Assembly (NCBI GenBank): GCA_963605745.1
Contig: CAVCWT010000050.1
Span: forward strand, 1-13,430
DNA: 13,430 nt
Direction of reading: 5' to 3'
Source of the DNA: CAG-791 sp963605745
Lineage (GTDB): Bacteria > Bacillota > Clostridia > Lachnospirales > Lachnospiraceae
Under the pieces are notes generated by a model. It did not search any database and was not told the DNA's origin. It saw only the letters and a list, made by a program, of their open reading frames with translations. Made by a program: the position numbers and the translations under genes. This document shows positions 1 to 6,007 of the stretch, one piece after another (the first letter of the stretch is position 1; each line of letters opens with the position of its first letter).

Positions 1-37
1 GATGACTGATGTCTGATGGATGATGACTGATGTCTGA
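1..37. repeat. Two-copy tandem repeat at window edge
   Basis: The 16-mer GATGACTGATGTCTGA occurs at 1-16 and again at 22-37, a period of 21 bp. The array may continue to the left of the window. It lies just upstream of the first gene and shows no coding character. No function can be assigned. Confidence 0.7.
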
Positions 38-75
38 GGTCATTAAAAAGGATATGTTGGTTGGGAAGGCATAGT

Positions 76-492
76 ATGATTGTAACGAATCTGGTTAAGA
101 AAAAGGTAAAACGGGCAGTGCGAAAGGCTGCCTTTGATAGAGCAAGGAAAGGAATCAGGAGGATTGTCATGGAAAACGTAATCAAGAATGTTAGTTCTGC
201 AGTAAGCTCTGCCATCAGCTCGGCAGCCATTGTATCGGCTCTGAATCGGCTGATCCCGGCAGGCGGCAAGGAAGAGAAGGATCCGGATGAGACAGCAGTC
301 TTTATCCGCAATATTCTGATCATCATTGGCGTGATCGTGGTCGTCTGCGGCGTTGTTTTTGCCATTGTCAAGTTCGTTGTGCCCAGATTCAAGGACGATA
401 GTGATTTCGAGGACGAGGACGCAGCAGGAACCTGCGAGGAAGAGTGCACGGAGGATCCGGACATCGCAGACGAGTTCGAAAAGGAAAACTGA
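76..492 (+). CDS. Small single-pass membrane protein, function unknown
   Basis: Encodes 138 residues. I chose the ATG at 76 rather than the TTG at 61 because GGGAAGG (62-68) sits 7 nt before it. The N-terminal ~30 residues are strongly basic (Lys/Arg rich). A Ser/Ala-rich stretch follows at about 39-58. One hydrophobic helix lies at about 79-102, and the last ~35 residues are acidic (Asp/Glu), giving a basic-membrane-acidic layout. There is no signal-peptide cleavage motif and no recognised domain. The stop codon lies 7 nt before the rlmD start, so the two genes are probably cotranscribed and perhaps translationally coupled. A six-codon micro-ORF (54-74) ends just before the start; whether it is translated is unknown. 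I do not recognise the family. The gene is probably real, given the ribosome-binding site, the uninterrupted frame and the tight coupling. Confidence 0.75.
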   Translation: MIVTNLVKKKVKRAVRKAAFDRARKGIRRIVMENVIKNVSSAVSSAISSAAIVSALNRLIPAGGKEEKDPDETAVFIRNILIIIGVIVVVCGVVFAIVKFVVPRFKDDSDFEDEDAAGTCEEECTEDPDIADEFEKEN

Positions 493-499
493 GGACTGA

Positions 500-2050
500 A
501 TGAAGAAGGGCGACATCATCGAAGGGACCATAGAGACACTGCGGTTCCCCAACAAGGGCGTATTCCACACAGAAGACTTTGAGGTTGTAGTCAAAAATAC
601 GATCCCCGGCCAGAAGGTTCGGACCCGGATCACCAAACGCCGGAGCGGCCGCGCAGAAGGCTGTCTTCTCGAAATCCTGGAGACAGCTCCCTGTGAGATC
701 CGGCCGGCCTGTCCGAGATTCGGAACCTGCGGCGGATGCCTTTATCTGAACCTTCCGGAAGAGGAAGAGCTCTCCTTAAAGGAGCAGCAGATTCGAAAGA
801 TCCTGCAGGAGGCAGATCCGGCAGCAGATACGTGGTTTGAAGGTGTTCTGGAAAGTCCGGTGACCAAGGGCTACCGCAACAAGATGGAACTGACCTTCGG
901 CGATGAGATGAAGGAAGGCCCGATGACTCTGGGCATGCACAAACGAGGATCCTTTTATGATGTGACCAATGCGGATGACTGTCAGATTGTGGACGAGGAT
1001 TTCCGGAGGATCATCGGTGCGACCAGGGAATACTGGTCATCAAAGGGAGTTCCCTTCTATCATCGTATGCGGCATGAAGGATACCTGCGGCACCTTCTGA
1101 TCCGAAAGGGGATGAAGACCGGAGAGATTCTCGTGGATCTCGTGACGACGACACAGGAGCCGCTGCGAGCAGAGTCTTCTGAACATGCAGAAGATTTGCA
1201 GGGCGGAGCGGCAGGAGTGTGCAGTGACAGCAGGAGGGAACCTTCACAGGACCCGCAGGAGAAATGCTGCGAAGAGCAGCTGCTCGCCGGGTGGAGGGAA
1301 TGCCTTTTGTCTCAGACCTATGACGGATGCATTGCCGGTATTCTGCATACGCACAATGACTCTGTTGCCGATATCGTAGAGGATCAGGGAACGGAGATCC
1401 TGCATGGAAAAGGCAGCTTTGAGGAAGAACTGCTGGGACTGCAGTTTACTGTGAGTCCGTTTTCTTTTTTCCAGACCAACAGCTACGGCGCAGAGTTGTT
1501 GTATGAAACCGCGCGTCGGATGATCACGGAGGGAATGGAAGAGGAGAGAATGCAAGAGTCAGAAAAAATGCAGGAAGCCTGTGGCGATGCGGAACAGCTC
1601 TCCGGGAAAAAGCCTGTGATCTATGATCTCTATTGCGGAACCGGCACCATCTCGCAGCTGATCGCTCCGGTGGCCTCCAAGGTTATCGGTGTTGAGATCG
1701 TGGAGGAGGCAGTAGAGGCGGCAAGAGAAAACGCCATTCGCAACCATACGCCGAACTGCGAGTTCATCGCAGGAGATGTGCTCAAGGTGATTGACACCAT
1801 CGAGGAGAAGCCGGACTTTATCATTCTGGATCCGCCAAGGGACGGGGTACATCCCAAGGCCTTGCCAAAGATCCTGCAATACGGTGTACAGCATATCCTG
1901 TACATTTCCTGCAAGCCAACCAGCCTTGCAAGAGATCTGCCGATCATGCGGGAGGCGGGCTATGTTCCTGTCCGGGGCATCTGTGTCAATCAGTTCCCCA
2001 AGACTGCGAATATGGAGACGATATGCCTCTTGAGCAACACAGCATCTTGA
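500..2050 (+). CDS. rlmD: 23S rRNA (uracil-C5)-methyltransferase, RlmD/RlmCD (RumA) family
   Basis: A SAM-dependent enzyme predicted to make m5U in 23S rRNA (U1939 in E. coli numbering; Gram-positive RlmCD enzymes also modify U747). It has 516 residues. An N-terminal TRAM-like RNA-binding domain covers about 1-60. The [4Fe-4S] ligands C71, C77, C80 and C161 keep the spacing I recall for E. coli RumA. The SAM-binding motif DLYCGTG starts at 376, DPPRDG is at 444-449, and the catalytic Cys is C471 in SCKPTSLARDL. The ATG at 500 follows GAGG (491-494), which overlaps the stop of the preceding gene. Two hydrophilic insertions, at about 222-268 and 349-373, make it longer than the usual ~450 residues. 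The family call is secure; the exact target uridine cannot be read from sequence. Confidence 0.95.
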   Translation: MKKGDIIEGTIETLRFPNKGVFHTEDFEVVVKNTIPGQKVRTRITKRRSGRAEGCLLEILETAPCEIRPACPRFGTCGGCLYLNLPEEEELSLKEQQIRKILQEADPAADTWFEGVLESPVTKGYRNKMELTFGDEMKEGPMTLGMHKRGSFYDVTNADDCQIVDEDFRRIIGATREYWSSKGVPFYHRMRHEGYLRHLLIRKGMKTGEILVDLVTTTQEPLRAESSEHAEDLQGGAAGVCSDSRREPSQDPQEKCCEEQLLAGWRECLLSQTYDGCIAGILHTHNDSVADIVEDQGTEILHGKGSFEEELLGLQFTVSPFSFFQTNSYGAELLYETARRMITEGMEEERMQESEKMQEACGDAEQLSGKKPVIYDLYCGTGTISQLIAPVASKVIGVEIVEEAVEAARENAIRNHTPNCEFIAGDVLKVIDTIEEKPDFIILDPPRDGVHPKALPKILQYGVQHILYISCKPTSLARDLPIMREAGYVPVRGICVNQFPKTANMETICLLSNTAS

Positions 2051-2062
2051 ATAGTGTTTTTG

Positions 2063-2090
2063 GGCGTTCTGAAAAGAACGCCTTTTGTTG
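2063..2090 (+). terminator. Intrinsic terminator after rlmD
   Basis: A perfect 8-bp stem, GGCGTTCT (2063-2070) with AGAACGCC (2075-2082), carries a GAAA tetraloop and is followed by TTTTGTTG. It starts 12 nt after the rlmD stop and closes the two-gene unit. The repeat element begins 10 nt further on. Confidence 0.93.
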
Positions 2091-2100
2091 TGCATAAAGT

Positions 2101-2116
2101 GTACCTGTTCAGCACC
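2101..2116 (+). repeat. Left terminal inverted repeat, copy A
   Basis: GTACCTGTTCAGCACC matches the inverse of 2335-2350 at 14 of 16 positions and the left end of copy B (13112-13127) at 14 of 16. Confidence 0.85.
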
Positions 2117-2131
2117 ATCTCGATTTTGGTA

Positions 2132-2182
2132 CTCGAAAATGCCTTATGGCACAAGTAGAAAATGCCTTATGGCATTTTCGAG
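2132..2182 (+). repeat. Hairpin 1 of copy A with internal 23-bp duplication
   Basis: The 12-bp arms CTCGAAAATGCC (2132-2143) and GGCATTTTCGAG (2171-2182) are perfectly complementary. In copy B they enclose a 4-nt loop. Here the centre is 23 bp longer and contains a second run of AAAATGCCTTATGGCA, so the stem can re-pair in more than one register. Confidence 0.8.
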
Positions 2183-2248
2183 TTGTTTGGAGTGATTGCC
2201 GGCACAGTCGGCAATACACTCCTGGCTTCGGAAAACCTCGATGTGGCT

Positions 2249-2273
2249 GGGCAAGGAGCTCCGCTCCTTGCCC
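2249..2273 (+). repeat. Hairpin of copy A, module absent from copy B
   Basis: GGGCAAGGAG (2249-2258) pairs perfectly with CTCCTTGCCC (2264-2273) over a 5-nt loop. Copy B has an unrelated but equally strong stem at this place (13348-13407). No T-run follows, so it is not a standard terminator. Confidence 0.8.
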
Positions 2274-2338
2274 ACCTGGCGATTTCAGTGATGAATTTGT
2301 GCGCGAGGCGCCCAATTCATGATTGAAATCGCCAGGTG
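2273..2338 (+). repeat. Three-step right-end hairpin of copy A
   Basis: CACCTGGCGATTTCA (2273-2287) pairs perfectly with TGAAATCGCCAGGTG (2324-2338). Inside it ATGAATT (2291-2297) pairs with AATTCAT (2314-2320), and GCGC (2301-2304) pairs with GCGC (2308-2311). The outer arm overlaps the right terminal inverted repeat by four bases. The start of the same hairpin is visible at the window end in copy B. Confidence 0.85.
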
Positions 2339-2350
2339 CTAAACAGATAC
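2335..2350 (+). repeat. Right terminal inverted repeat, copy A
   Basis: GGTGCTAAACAGATAC is the exact reverse complement of the left end of copy B at 13112-13127, and matches copy A's own left end with two mismatches. Confidence 0.88.
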
Positions 2351-2368
2351 CATATAAGGAAGTAAAGG

Positions 2369-3058
2369 ATGATTACAGCAGTTTTATGGGATGTGGACGG
2401 TACACTTCTGGATTTTCTGGCAGCAGAGAGCGCAGCAGTTCGGAAGCTGTTCGGAGAATTCGGGCTGGGCGACTGTACGGACGAAATGTTGGCAAGGTAT
2501 TCTGCCATCAACAAGGTGTACTGGGAAAGGCTGGAGCGAAAAGAGCTGACAAAGCCTGAGATTCTGGTCGGAAGATTCCATGATTTTCTGGAGGGCGAGG
2601 GATTGGATGCCTCGGTTGCACCGGCCTTTAACGAGAGGTATCAGATTACCCTCGGCGACACCATTGTATTCCGGGATGATAGCTATGAAATCGTAAAGTC
2701 GCTTCGCGGCAGAGTGCGCCAGTATGCCGTTTCCAACGGTACCGTCGTTGCACAGACGAAAAAGCTTCGCGAGTCAGGTCTTGGCGAGCTGATGGATGAC
2801 GTGTTTCTTTCCGAAGAGGTTGGTGCAGAAAAGCCGAGTATGGAATTCTTCCTGCCGGTCTTTGAACGAGCCGGAATCCAGCCGCAGGACTATGCGCAGA
2901 CCTTGATCGTTGGCGATTCTCTCACCAGCGACATTCGCGGCGGCAACTGCGCCGGTATCCAAACCTGCTGGTACAATCCGGGACATCTGCCAAGGAAGGA
3001 AGATGTACGGATCGATTATGAGATCGAAGATCTGCATCAGATTTATGAGATCCTGTAA
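2369..3058 (+). CDS. HAD-superfamily phosphatase, YjjG/YfnB type
   Basis: A cytosolic hydrolase of 229 residues, the usual size for YjjG-type nucleotidases, which dephosphorylate nucleoside monophosphates; the substrate here is inferred from family only. HAD motif I is DVDGT with nucleophile D8 and acid/base D10. A helical cap covers about residues 15-95. Motif II is S122 in VSNGT. Motif III is K155 in GAEKPS. Motif IV is VGDSLTSD with D183 and D188. The ATG at 2369 follows AAGGA (2356-2360) with an 8-nt gap. The leader begins directly at the right end of the folded element, so no native promoter is visible between the element and the gene; transcription may start inside the element or come from upstream. 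Confidence 0.9.
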   Translation: MITAVLWDVDGTLLDFLAAESAAVRKLFGEFGLGDCTDEMLARYSAINKVYWERLERKELTKPEILVGRFHDFLEGEGLDASVAPAFNERYQITLGDTIVFRDDSYEIVKSLRGRVRQYAVSNGTVVAQTKKLRESGLGELMDDVFLSEEVGAEKPSMEFFLPVFERAGIQPQDYAQTLIVGDSLTSDIRGGNCAGIQTCWYNPGHLPRKEDVRIDYEIEDLHQIYEIL

Positions 3059-3079
3059 TACGGGCTGTATGAAGATAAT

Positions 3080-3685
3080 GTGAGCGTGACATTTTGGACA
3101 CTTTTTGGTTACAACATACACTATCTGGTTCTTTCAAGTAAGCTCGATAAGAAAATGTATGGTTCGAGACTGGTCCGAATTCCGACACCAAAACTGGTGA
3201 CGCTGTATAATGGCACAGCAGATGTAGAAGACGGTGTTCTTCATCTGTCAGACTGTTTTATGAATCCCGGAGAGGGTGACATAGAGGCAAATGTACATGT
3301 GTACAACATCAATCCGGGAAAGGAACTCCCGGGAAAGTGTGAGCCTTTGGCAGAGTATTCGCAGTTCATCGACATCTGCCGTAAGAGCAGCCCCGGGATT
3401 ACGGATGAGACGGTCAGTGCGGCAATCGAGCAGCTCCCGGATGGAACGATCAAACAATATCTGATATCACAGAAAGCGATGGTGGTAGATATGATTCTGA
3501 CAGAATGTGATGTAGAAGGCGTTATGGAAGAGCTAAAGGCAGAGGCTCGGGAAGAAGGGCAGATGGCGATGGCGCAGCGTATGTTTGCGGCCGGGCTCTC
3601 ATTTGAAATGGTTCGCAAGTGTGTTGATGATCAAATATCGGATACAGAACTGCACAGAATAAAGAATGAGATTTGCAACAACTAG
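3080..3685 (+). pseudogene. Truncated Rpn/YhgA-like PD-(D/E)XK transposase nuclease
   Basis: The reading frame is open for 201 codons, but only the C-terminal part of the family is recognisable. From about residue 19 it reads like the family core (YGSRLVRIPTPK, then LYNGT). The tail is rich in Glu and Gly with an AREEG motif, as is typical of Rpn-family recombination-promoting nucleases in Lachnospiraceae. Full-length members are commonly about 300 residues and carry the PD-(D/E)XK nuclease centre near the N-terminus; that part is missing here. The GTG at 3080 has no convincing ribosome-binding site. Upstream of about 3130 the sequence does not match my picture of the family, which suggests a deletion or insertion junction. 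It lies 21 nt after the HAD gene. It is probably a dead remnant. The frame has stayed open, so the loss may be recent or a short C-terminal product may be made. Confidence 0.7.
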
Positions 3686-3777
3686 AGCATGTTTTGCTGG
3701 ATGGCGTGGTATTGTGGATACAAAGCGCATCGAGTTCAATATCATGAGATAGAAAACATTTGATCTAGCTTTGTAAT

Positions 3778-3817
3778 AAAAAGGAGAGGCATCCGCAGGG
3801 ATGTCTCTCCTTTTTTG
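3778..3817. terminator. Bidirectional intrinsic terminator between convergent genes
   Basis: GGAGAGGCATCC (3783-3794) pairs with GGATGTCTCTCC (3799-3810), one pair being G-T. The stem is flanked by an A-run on the left (3778-3782) and TTTTTT on the right (3811-3816), so it can act on either strand. It lies 92 nt after the Rpn remnant and 90 nt beyond the ABC-F stop. I see no gene or signal in 3686-3777. Confidence 0.9.
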
Positions 3818-3852
3818 GGGATCGGCAGCGATGCTTCGTATTCGTTCATCTC

Positions 3853-3908
3853 TATGCTGCGATCCTTATGCTGTGATCTTTATGCTGCGATCCGTATCCG
3901 GTGATCCT
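3853..3908. repeat. Four-copy 14-bp tandem repeat
   Basis: The units begin at 3853, 3867, 3881 and 3895. They read TATGCTGCGATCCT, TATGCTGTGATCTT, TATGCTGCGATCCG and TATCCGGTGATCCT. The fourth unit runs into the ABC-F stop codon (TAA on the minus strand, 3908-3910). It is a small minisatellite in the 3' UTR of that gene with no evident function. Confidence 0.8.
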
Positions 3909-5557
3909 TATTCTTCGCTGTCTTCGTTGTCGTCTGTGGTATCAGCCACATAGACGGTACGTTTTCTCGCATCGGCATCCTGCTCGAGGTAGGTGTCGTA
4001 GTCGGATTCCTTGTCGATGATGCTGCCGCCGGGCAGGATCTCGATGATGCGGTTGGCCGTCGTCTGAACGACCTGGTGGTCGCGGCAGGCGATGAGCTCA
4101 ACGCCAGGGAACTTGATCATGCCGTCGTTGAGGGCCGAGATGGACTCCATGTCCAGATGGTTTGTCGGCTCGTCAAAGATCAGGCAGTTCGCACCGCTGA
4201 TCATCATGGAAGAGAGCTGGCAACGAACCTTCTCACCACCCGAGAGAACCTTGACCTTCTTGACACCGTCCTCGCCGCGGAAGAGCATGCGTCCGAGGAA
4301 GCCGCGGACATAGGTGACGTCCTTGATCTGAGAGTAGGCCGTCAGCCACTGGGTGATGTCCTCCTCTGTATTGAAGAGCTCCGTATTGTCCTTTTTAAAA
4401 TACGACTGTGAGGTCGTTACACCCCACTTGTAGGTGCCGCTGTCCGGCTCCATATTGCCCATGAGGATCTCGAAAAGAGCGGTCTTTGCCTGCTCCTGGG
4501 AGCCGACGAAGGCGATCTTGTCGTCGTGTTTAACGACAAAGGAGACATCATCGAGGAGCTTGACGCCGTTAACGGTCTTGGAGAGATGCTCTACCGTCAG
4601 GACCTCGTTGCCGATCTCACGGTCCGGGCGGAAATCAATGAAAGGATACTTTCTCGAAGAAGGCTTGATCTCATCGAGCTCGATCTTCTCCAAAGCGCGC
4701 TTACGGGAGGTCGCTTGTTTGGACTTGGAAGCGTTGGCGGAGAAACGGGAGATGAACTCCTTAAGCTCCTTGATCTTTTCTTCCTTCTTCTTGTTGGCCT
4801 CCTTCATCTGACGGATCATCAGCTGAGAAGACTCATACCAGAAGTCATAGTTGCCGGCGTAGAGCGTTATTTTGCCGTAGTCGATGTCAGCGATGTCCGT
4901 GCAGACCTTGTTCAGGAAATAACGGTCGTGCGATACCACGATGACAATATTCTCAAAGTTGATCAGGAACTCCTCGAGCCAGGAGATGGCATCGAGGTCC
5001 AGGTGGTTCGTGGGCTCGTCGAGGAGCAGGATGTCCGGATTGCCGAACAGGGCTCTTGCCAGCAGAACCTTCACCTTTTGGGCGCCGTTGAGGTCGCTCA
5101 TCATCTGATAATGATACTCATCCGAAATGCCAAGGCCGTTCAGAAGAGACTCCGCATCGGACTCGGCCTCATACCCGCCCATCTCGGCATAGTCACTCTC
5201 GAGCTCTGCTGCACGAATGCCGTCCTCGTCAGAAAAATCCGGCTTGGCATACAGAGCGTCCTTCTCCTTGCCGATTTCATACAGGCGCTTGTTGCCCTGA
5301 ATGACCGTATCCAGTGCCGTTTGGTCGTTGTACTTTTCATGATCCTGCTCCAGGAAGGAGAGACGCTGACCGGGCGTGATGGCAATCTCGCCGTTCGTCG
5401 TCTCCAGCTGACCGGAGAGAATCTTGAGGAAAGTAGACTTGCCGGCGCCGTTGGCACCGATGATGCCGTAGCAGCCGCCCTCGGTAAATTTAATGTTGAC
5501 GTCCTCGAACAGGGCCTTCTTACCGACCCGGTAGGTTACGTTATTCGCTGAAATCAT
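3908..5557 (-). CDS. ABC-F family ATPase, YkpA/YbiT type
   Basis: A soluble twin-ATPase protein of 549 residues. ABC-F proteins act on ribosomes rather than membranes; the role of this subgroup is poorly defined. NBD1 has Walker A GANGAGKST (34-42), signature LNGAQ (156-160), Walker B ILLLDE and switch His H210. The interdomain linker, about 245-300, is charged and helical and includes FSANASKSKQATSRKR, a hallmark of this subgroup. NBD2 has a degenerate Walker A, GSQEQAKT (352-359), an intact signature LSGGE (438-442), Walker B FDE (461-463), and ACRDHQ where relatives have a His-containing SHDHQ, so the switch His is R492 here. All these losses fall in the same composite ATP site. The tail is acidic. 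The ATG is preceded by AAGGAG with an 8-nt gap. YkpA is the closest relative I can name. Confidence 0.93.
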   Translation of the reverse strand: MISANNVTYRVGKKALFEDVNIKFTEGGCYGIIGANGAGKSTFLKILSGQLETTNGEIAITPGQRLSFLEQDHEKYNDQTALDTVIQGNKRLYEIGKEKDALYAKPDFSDEDGIRAAELESDYAEMGGYEAESDAESLLNGLGISDEYHYQMMSDLNGAQKVKVLLARALFGNPDILLLDEPTNHLDLDAISWLEEFLINFENIVIVVSHDRYFLNKVCTDIADIDYGKITLYAGNYDFWYESSQLMIRQMKEANKKKEEKIKELKEFISRFSANASKSKQATSRKRALEKIELDEIKPSSRKYPFIDFRPDREIGNEVLTVEHLSKTVNGVKLLDDVSFVVKHDDKIAFVGSQEQAKTALFEILMGNMEPDSGTYKWGVTTSQSYFKKDNTELFNTEEDITQWLTAYSQIKDVTYVRGFLGRMLFRGEDGVKKVKVLSGGEKVRCQLSSMMISGANCLIFDEPTNHLDMESISALNDGMIKFPGVELIACRDHQVVQTTANRIIEILPGGSIIDKESDYDTYLEQDADARKRTVYVADTTDDNEDSEE

Positions 5558-5626
5558 GAAATGTTCTCCTTACTATCTACATTCACCGCGGTATGTGACG
5601 GCGAACAATACTGCTGAACCAGAGCC

Positions 5627-5656
5627 ATCTTACACTAAACATAAGTAATGACGCAA
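5627..5656 (-). promoter_or_regulatory. Possible sigma-A promoter of the ABC-F gene
   Basis: Read on the minus strand, TTGCGT (5656-5651) and TAAGAT (5632-5627) are separated by 18 nt. This would give a 5' UTR of about 65 nt ending in the ribosome-binding site at 5571-5566. The hexamers match consensus only partly, so the call is tentative. Confidence 0.35.
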
Positions 5657-5661
5657 GCCTG

Positions 5662-5723
5662 TCAGGTGCGCCCAAGGCCAGCAGGACAATCGCAGTTGAC
5701 TTTCAGGTGCGCCCAAGGCCAGC
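5662..5723. repeat. 21-bp perfect direct repeat pair
   Basis: The same 21 bp (beginning TCAGGTGCGCCC and ending AAGGCCAGC) occur at 5662-5682 and 5703-5723, 41 bp apart. They lie at the ABC-F side of the GC-rich intergenic region, just upstream of its possible promoter. Confidence 0.85.
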
Positions 5724-5729
5724 GGCAGG

Positions 5730-5870
5730 GCGGCAAGGTGTGCGCAGGCGCGACCCTGCGGAACACAAAACGGGACGAAATCCCGGTTGGCCGCAGCGAC
5801 AGCGTGCAGGGACGAGAACAAAGCGGCGGGGAGCGCTGGGCGTGGGTGAGCCAGCCCCGGCGCTGTTCTC
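5730..5870. other. GC-rich multi-helix region, candidate structured RNA
   Basis: GCGGCAA (5730-5736) pairs with TTGGCCGC (5787-5794) with one bulge. This stem encloses two hairpins: 5738-5766 (GTGT with ACAC and CGCAGG with CCTGCG) and 5771-5785 (CGGGA with TCCCG), forming a three-way junction. A further stem joins GAGAACA (5814-5820) to TGTTCTC (5864-5870), with AGCGC (5832-5836) against GCGCT (5860-5864) inside. Neither strand has a convincing gene: short frames exist but without ribosome-binding sites or recognisable domains. It matches no RNA family I know by inspection (not tmRNA, SRP RNA or RNase P). Strand and transcription are unknown. It could equally be a copy of a dispersed structured repeat. 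Confidence 0.4.
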
Positions 5871-5934
5871 CAGCTCCGTAAAGGTAAGCCAGTCCGTATG
5901 TTAAGAGCCGCAGGGCCCAGCGACGCGCATACTT

Positions 5935-5998
5935 GCCACCCCGCCGCGTTCCTGCGAACAGAACACTTTTTTAGTGGCCGAAGGCCACCCCGCCGCGT
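5935..5998. repeat. 15-bp direct repeat pair beside the activase stop
   Basis: GCCACCCCGCCGCGT occurs at 5935-5949 and 5984-5998, and the similarity extends for a few more bases (TCCTGCGAA versus CCTCCGAA). Between them lies the short hairpin GTGGCC-GAA-GGCCAC at 5974-5988. On the minus strand this hairpin is followed by A rather than T residues, so it does not look like a terminator for the upstream gene. Confidence 0.75.
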
Positions 5999-6007
5999 CC
6001 TCCGAAA

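Larger units (their letters stand above)
2101..2350 (+). mobile_element. MITE-like folded element, copy A (250 bp, complete)
   Basis: The ends are imperfect 16-bp inverted repeats, GTACCTGTTCAGCACC (2101-2116) and GGTGCTAAACAGATAC (2335-2350), with two mismatches. The interior is almost entirely hairpins: 2132-2182, 2189-2222, 2249-2273 and 2273-2338. No ORF in it looks coding, so it would have to be moved in trans if it is mobile. A second, larger copy starts at 13112, and its left end is the exact reverse complement of copy A's right end. No clear target-site duplication is visible in the flanks. It lies between the rlmD terminator and the ribosome-binding site of the HAD gene, so it may supply or alter the 5' leader of that gene. 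The structure and the second copy are seen directly; mobility is inferred. Confidence 0.8.

Noticed and set aside
2109..2315. A 68-codon minus-strand frame inside copy A
   Set aside because: It is made entirely of hairpin arms, has no ribosome-binding site, and would be disrupted by the differences seen in copy B.
4526..5551. A 341-codon open frame on the + strand inside the ABC-F gene
   Set aside because: It is fully antisense to a gene with clear ABC motifs, has no ribosome-binding site, and its translation shows no recognisable domain; it is a codon-usage shadow.
5662..5723. Group II intron 5' end (GTGCGCCC)
   Set aside because: The start resembles the intron consensus, but no domain V stem or intron-encoded protein follows on that strand.
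5630..5881. Short ORFs of 63-77 codons in the GC-rich intergenic block
   Set aside because: There is no ribosome-binding site or recognisable domain, and the composition is explained by the repeats and stems.
5974..5988. Terminator for the giant activase gene
   Set aside because: On the minus strand the hairpin is followed by A residues, not T; the T-run lies on the wrong side.
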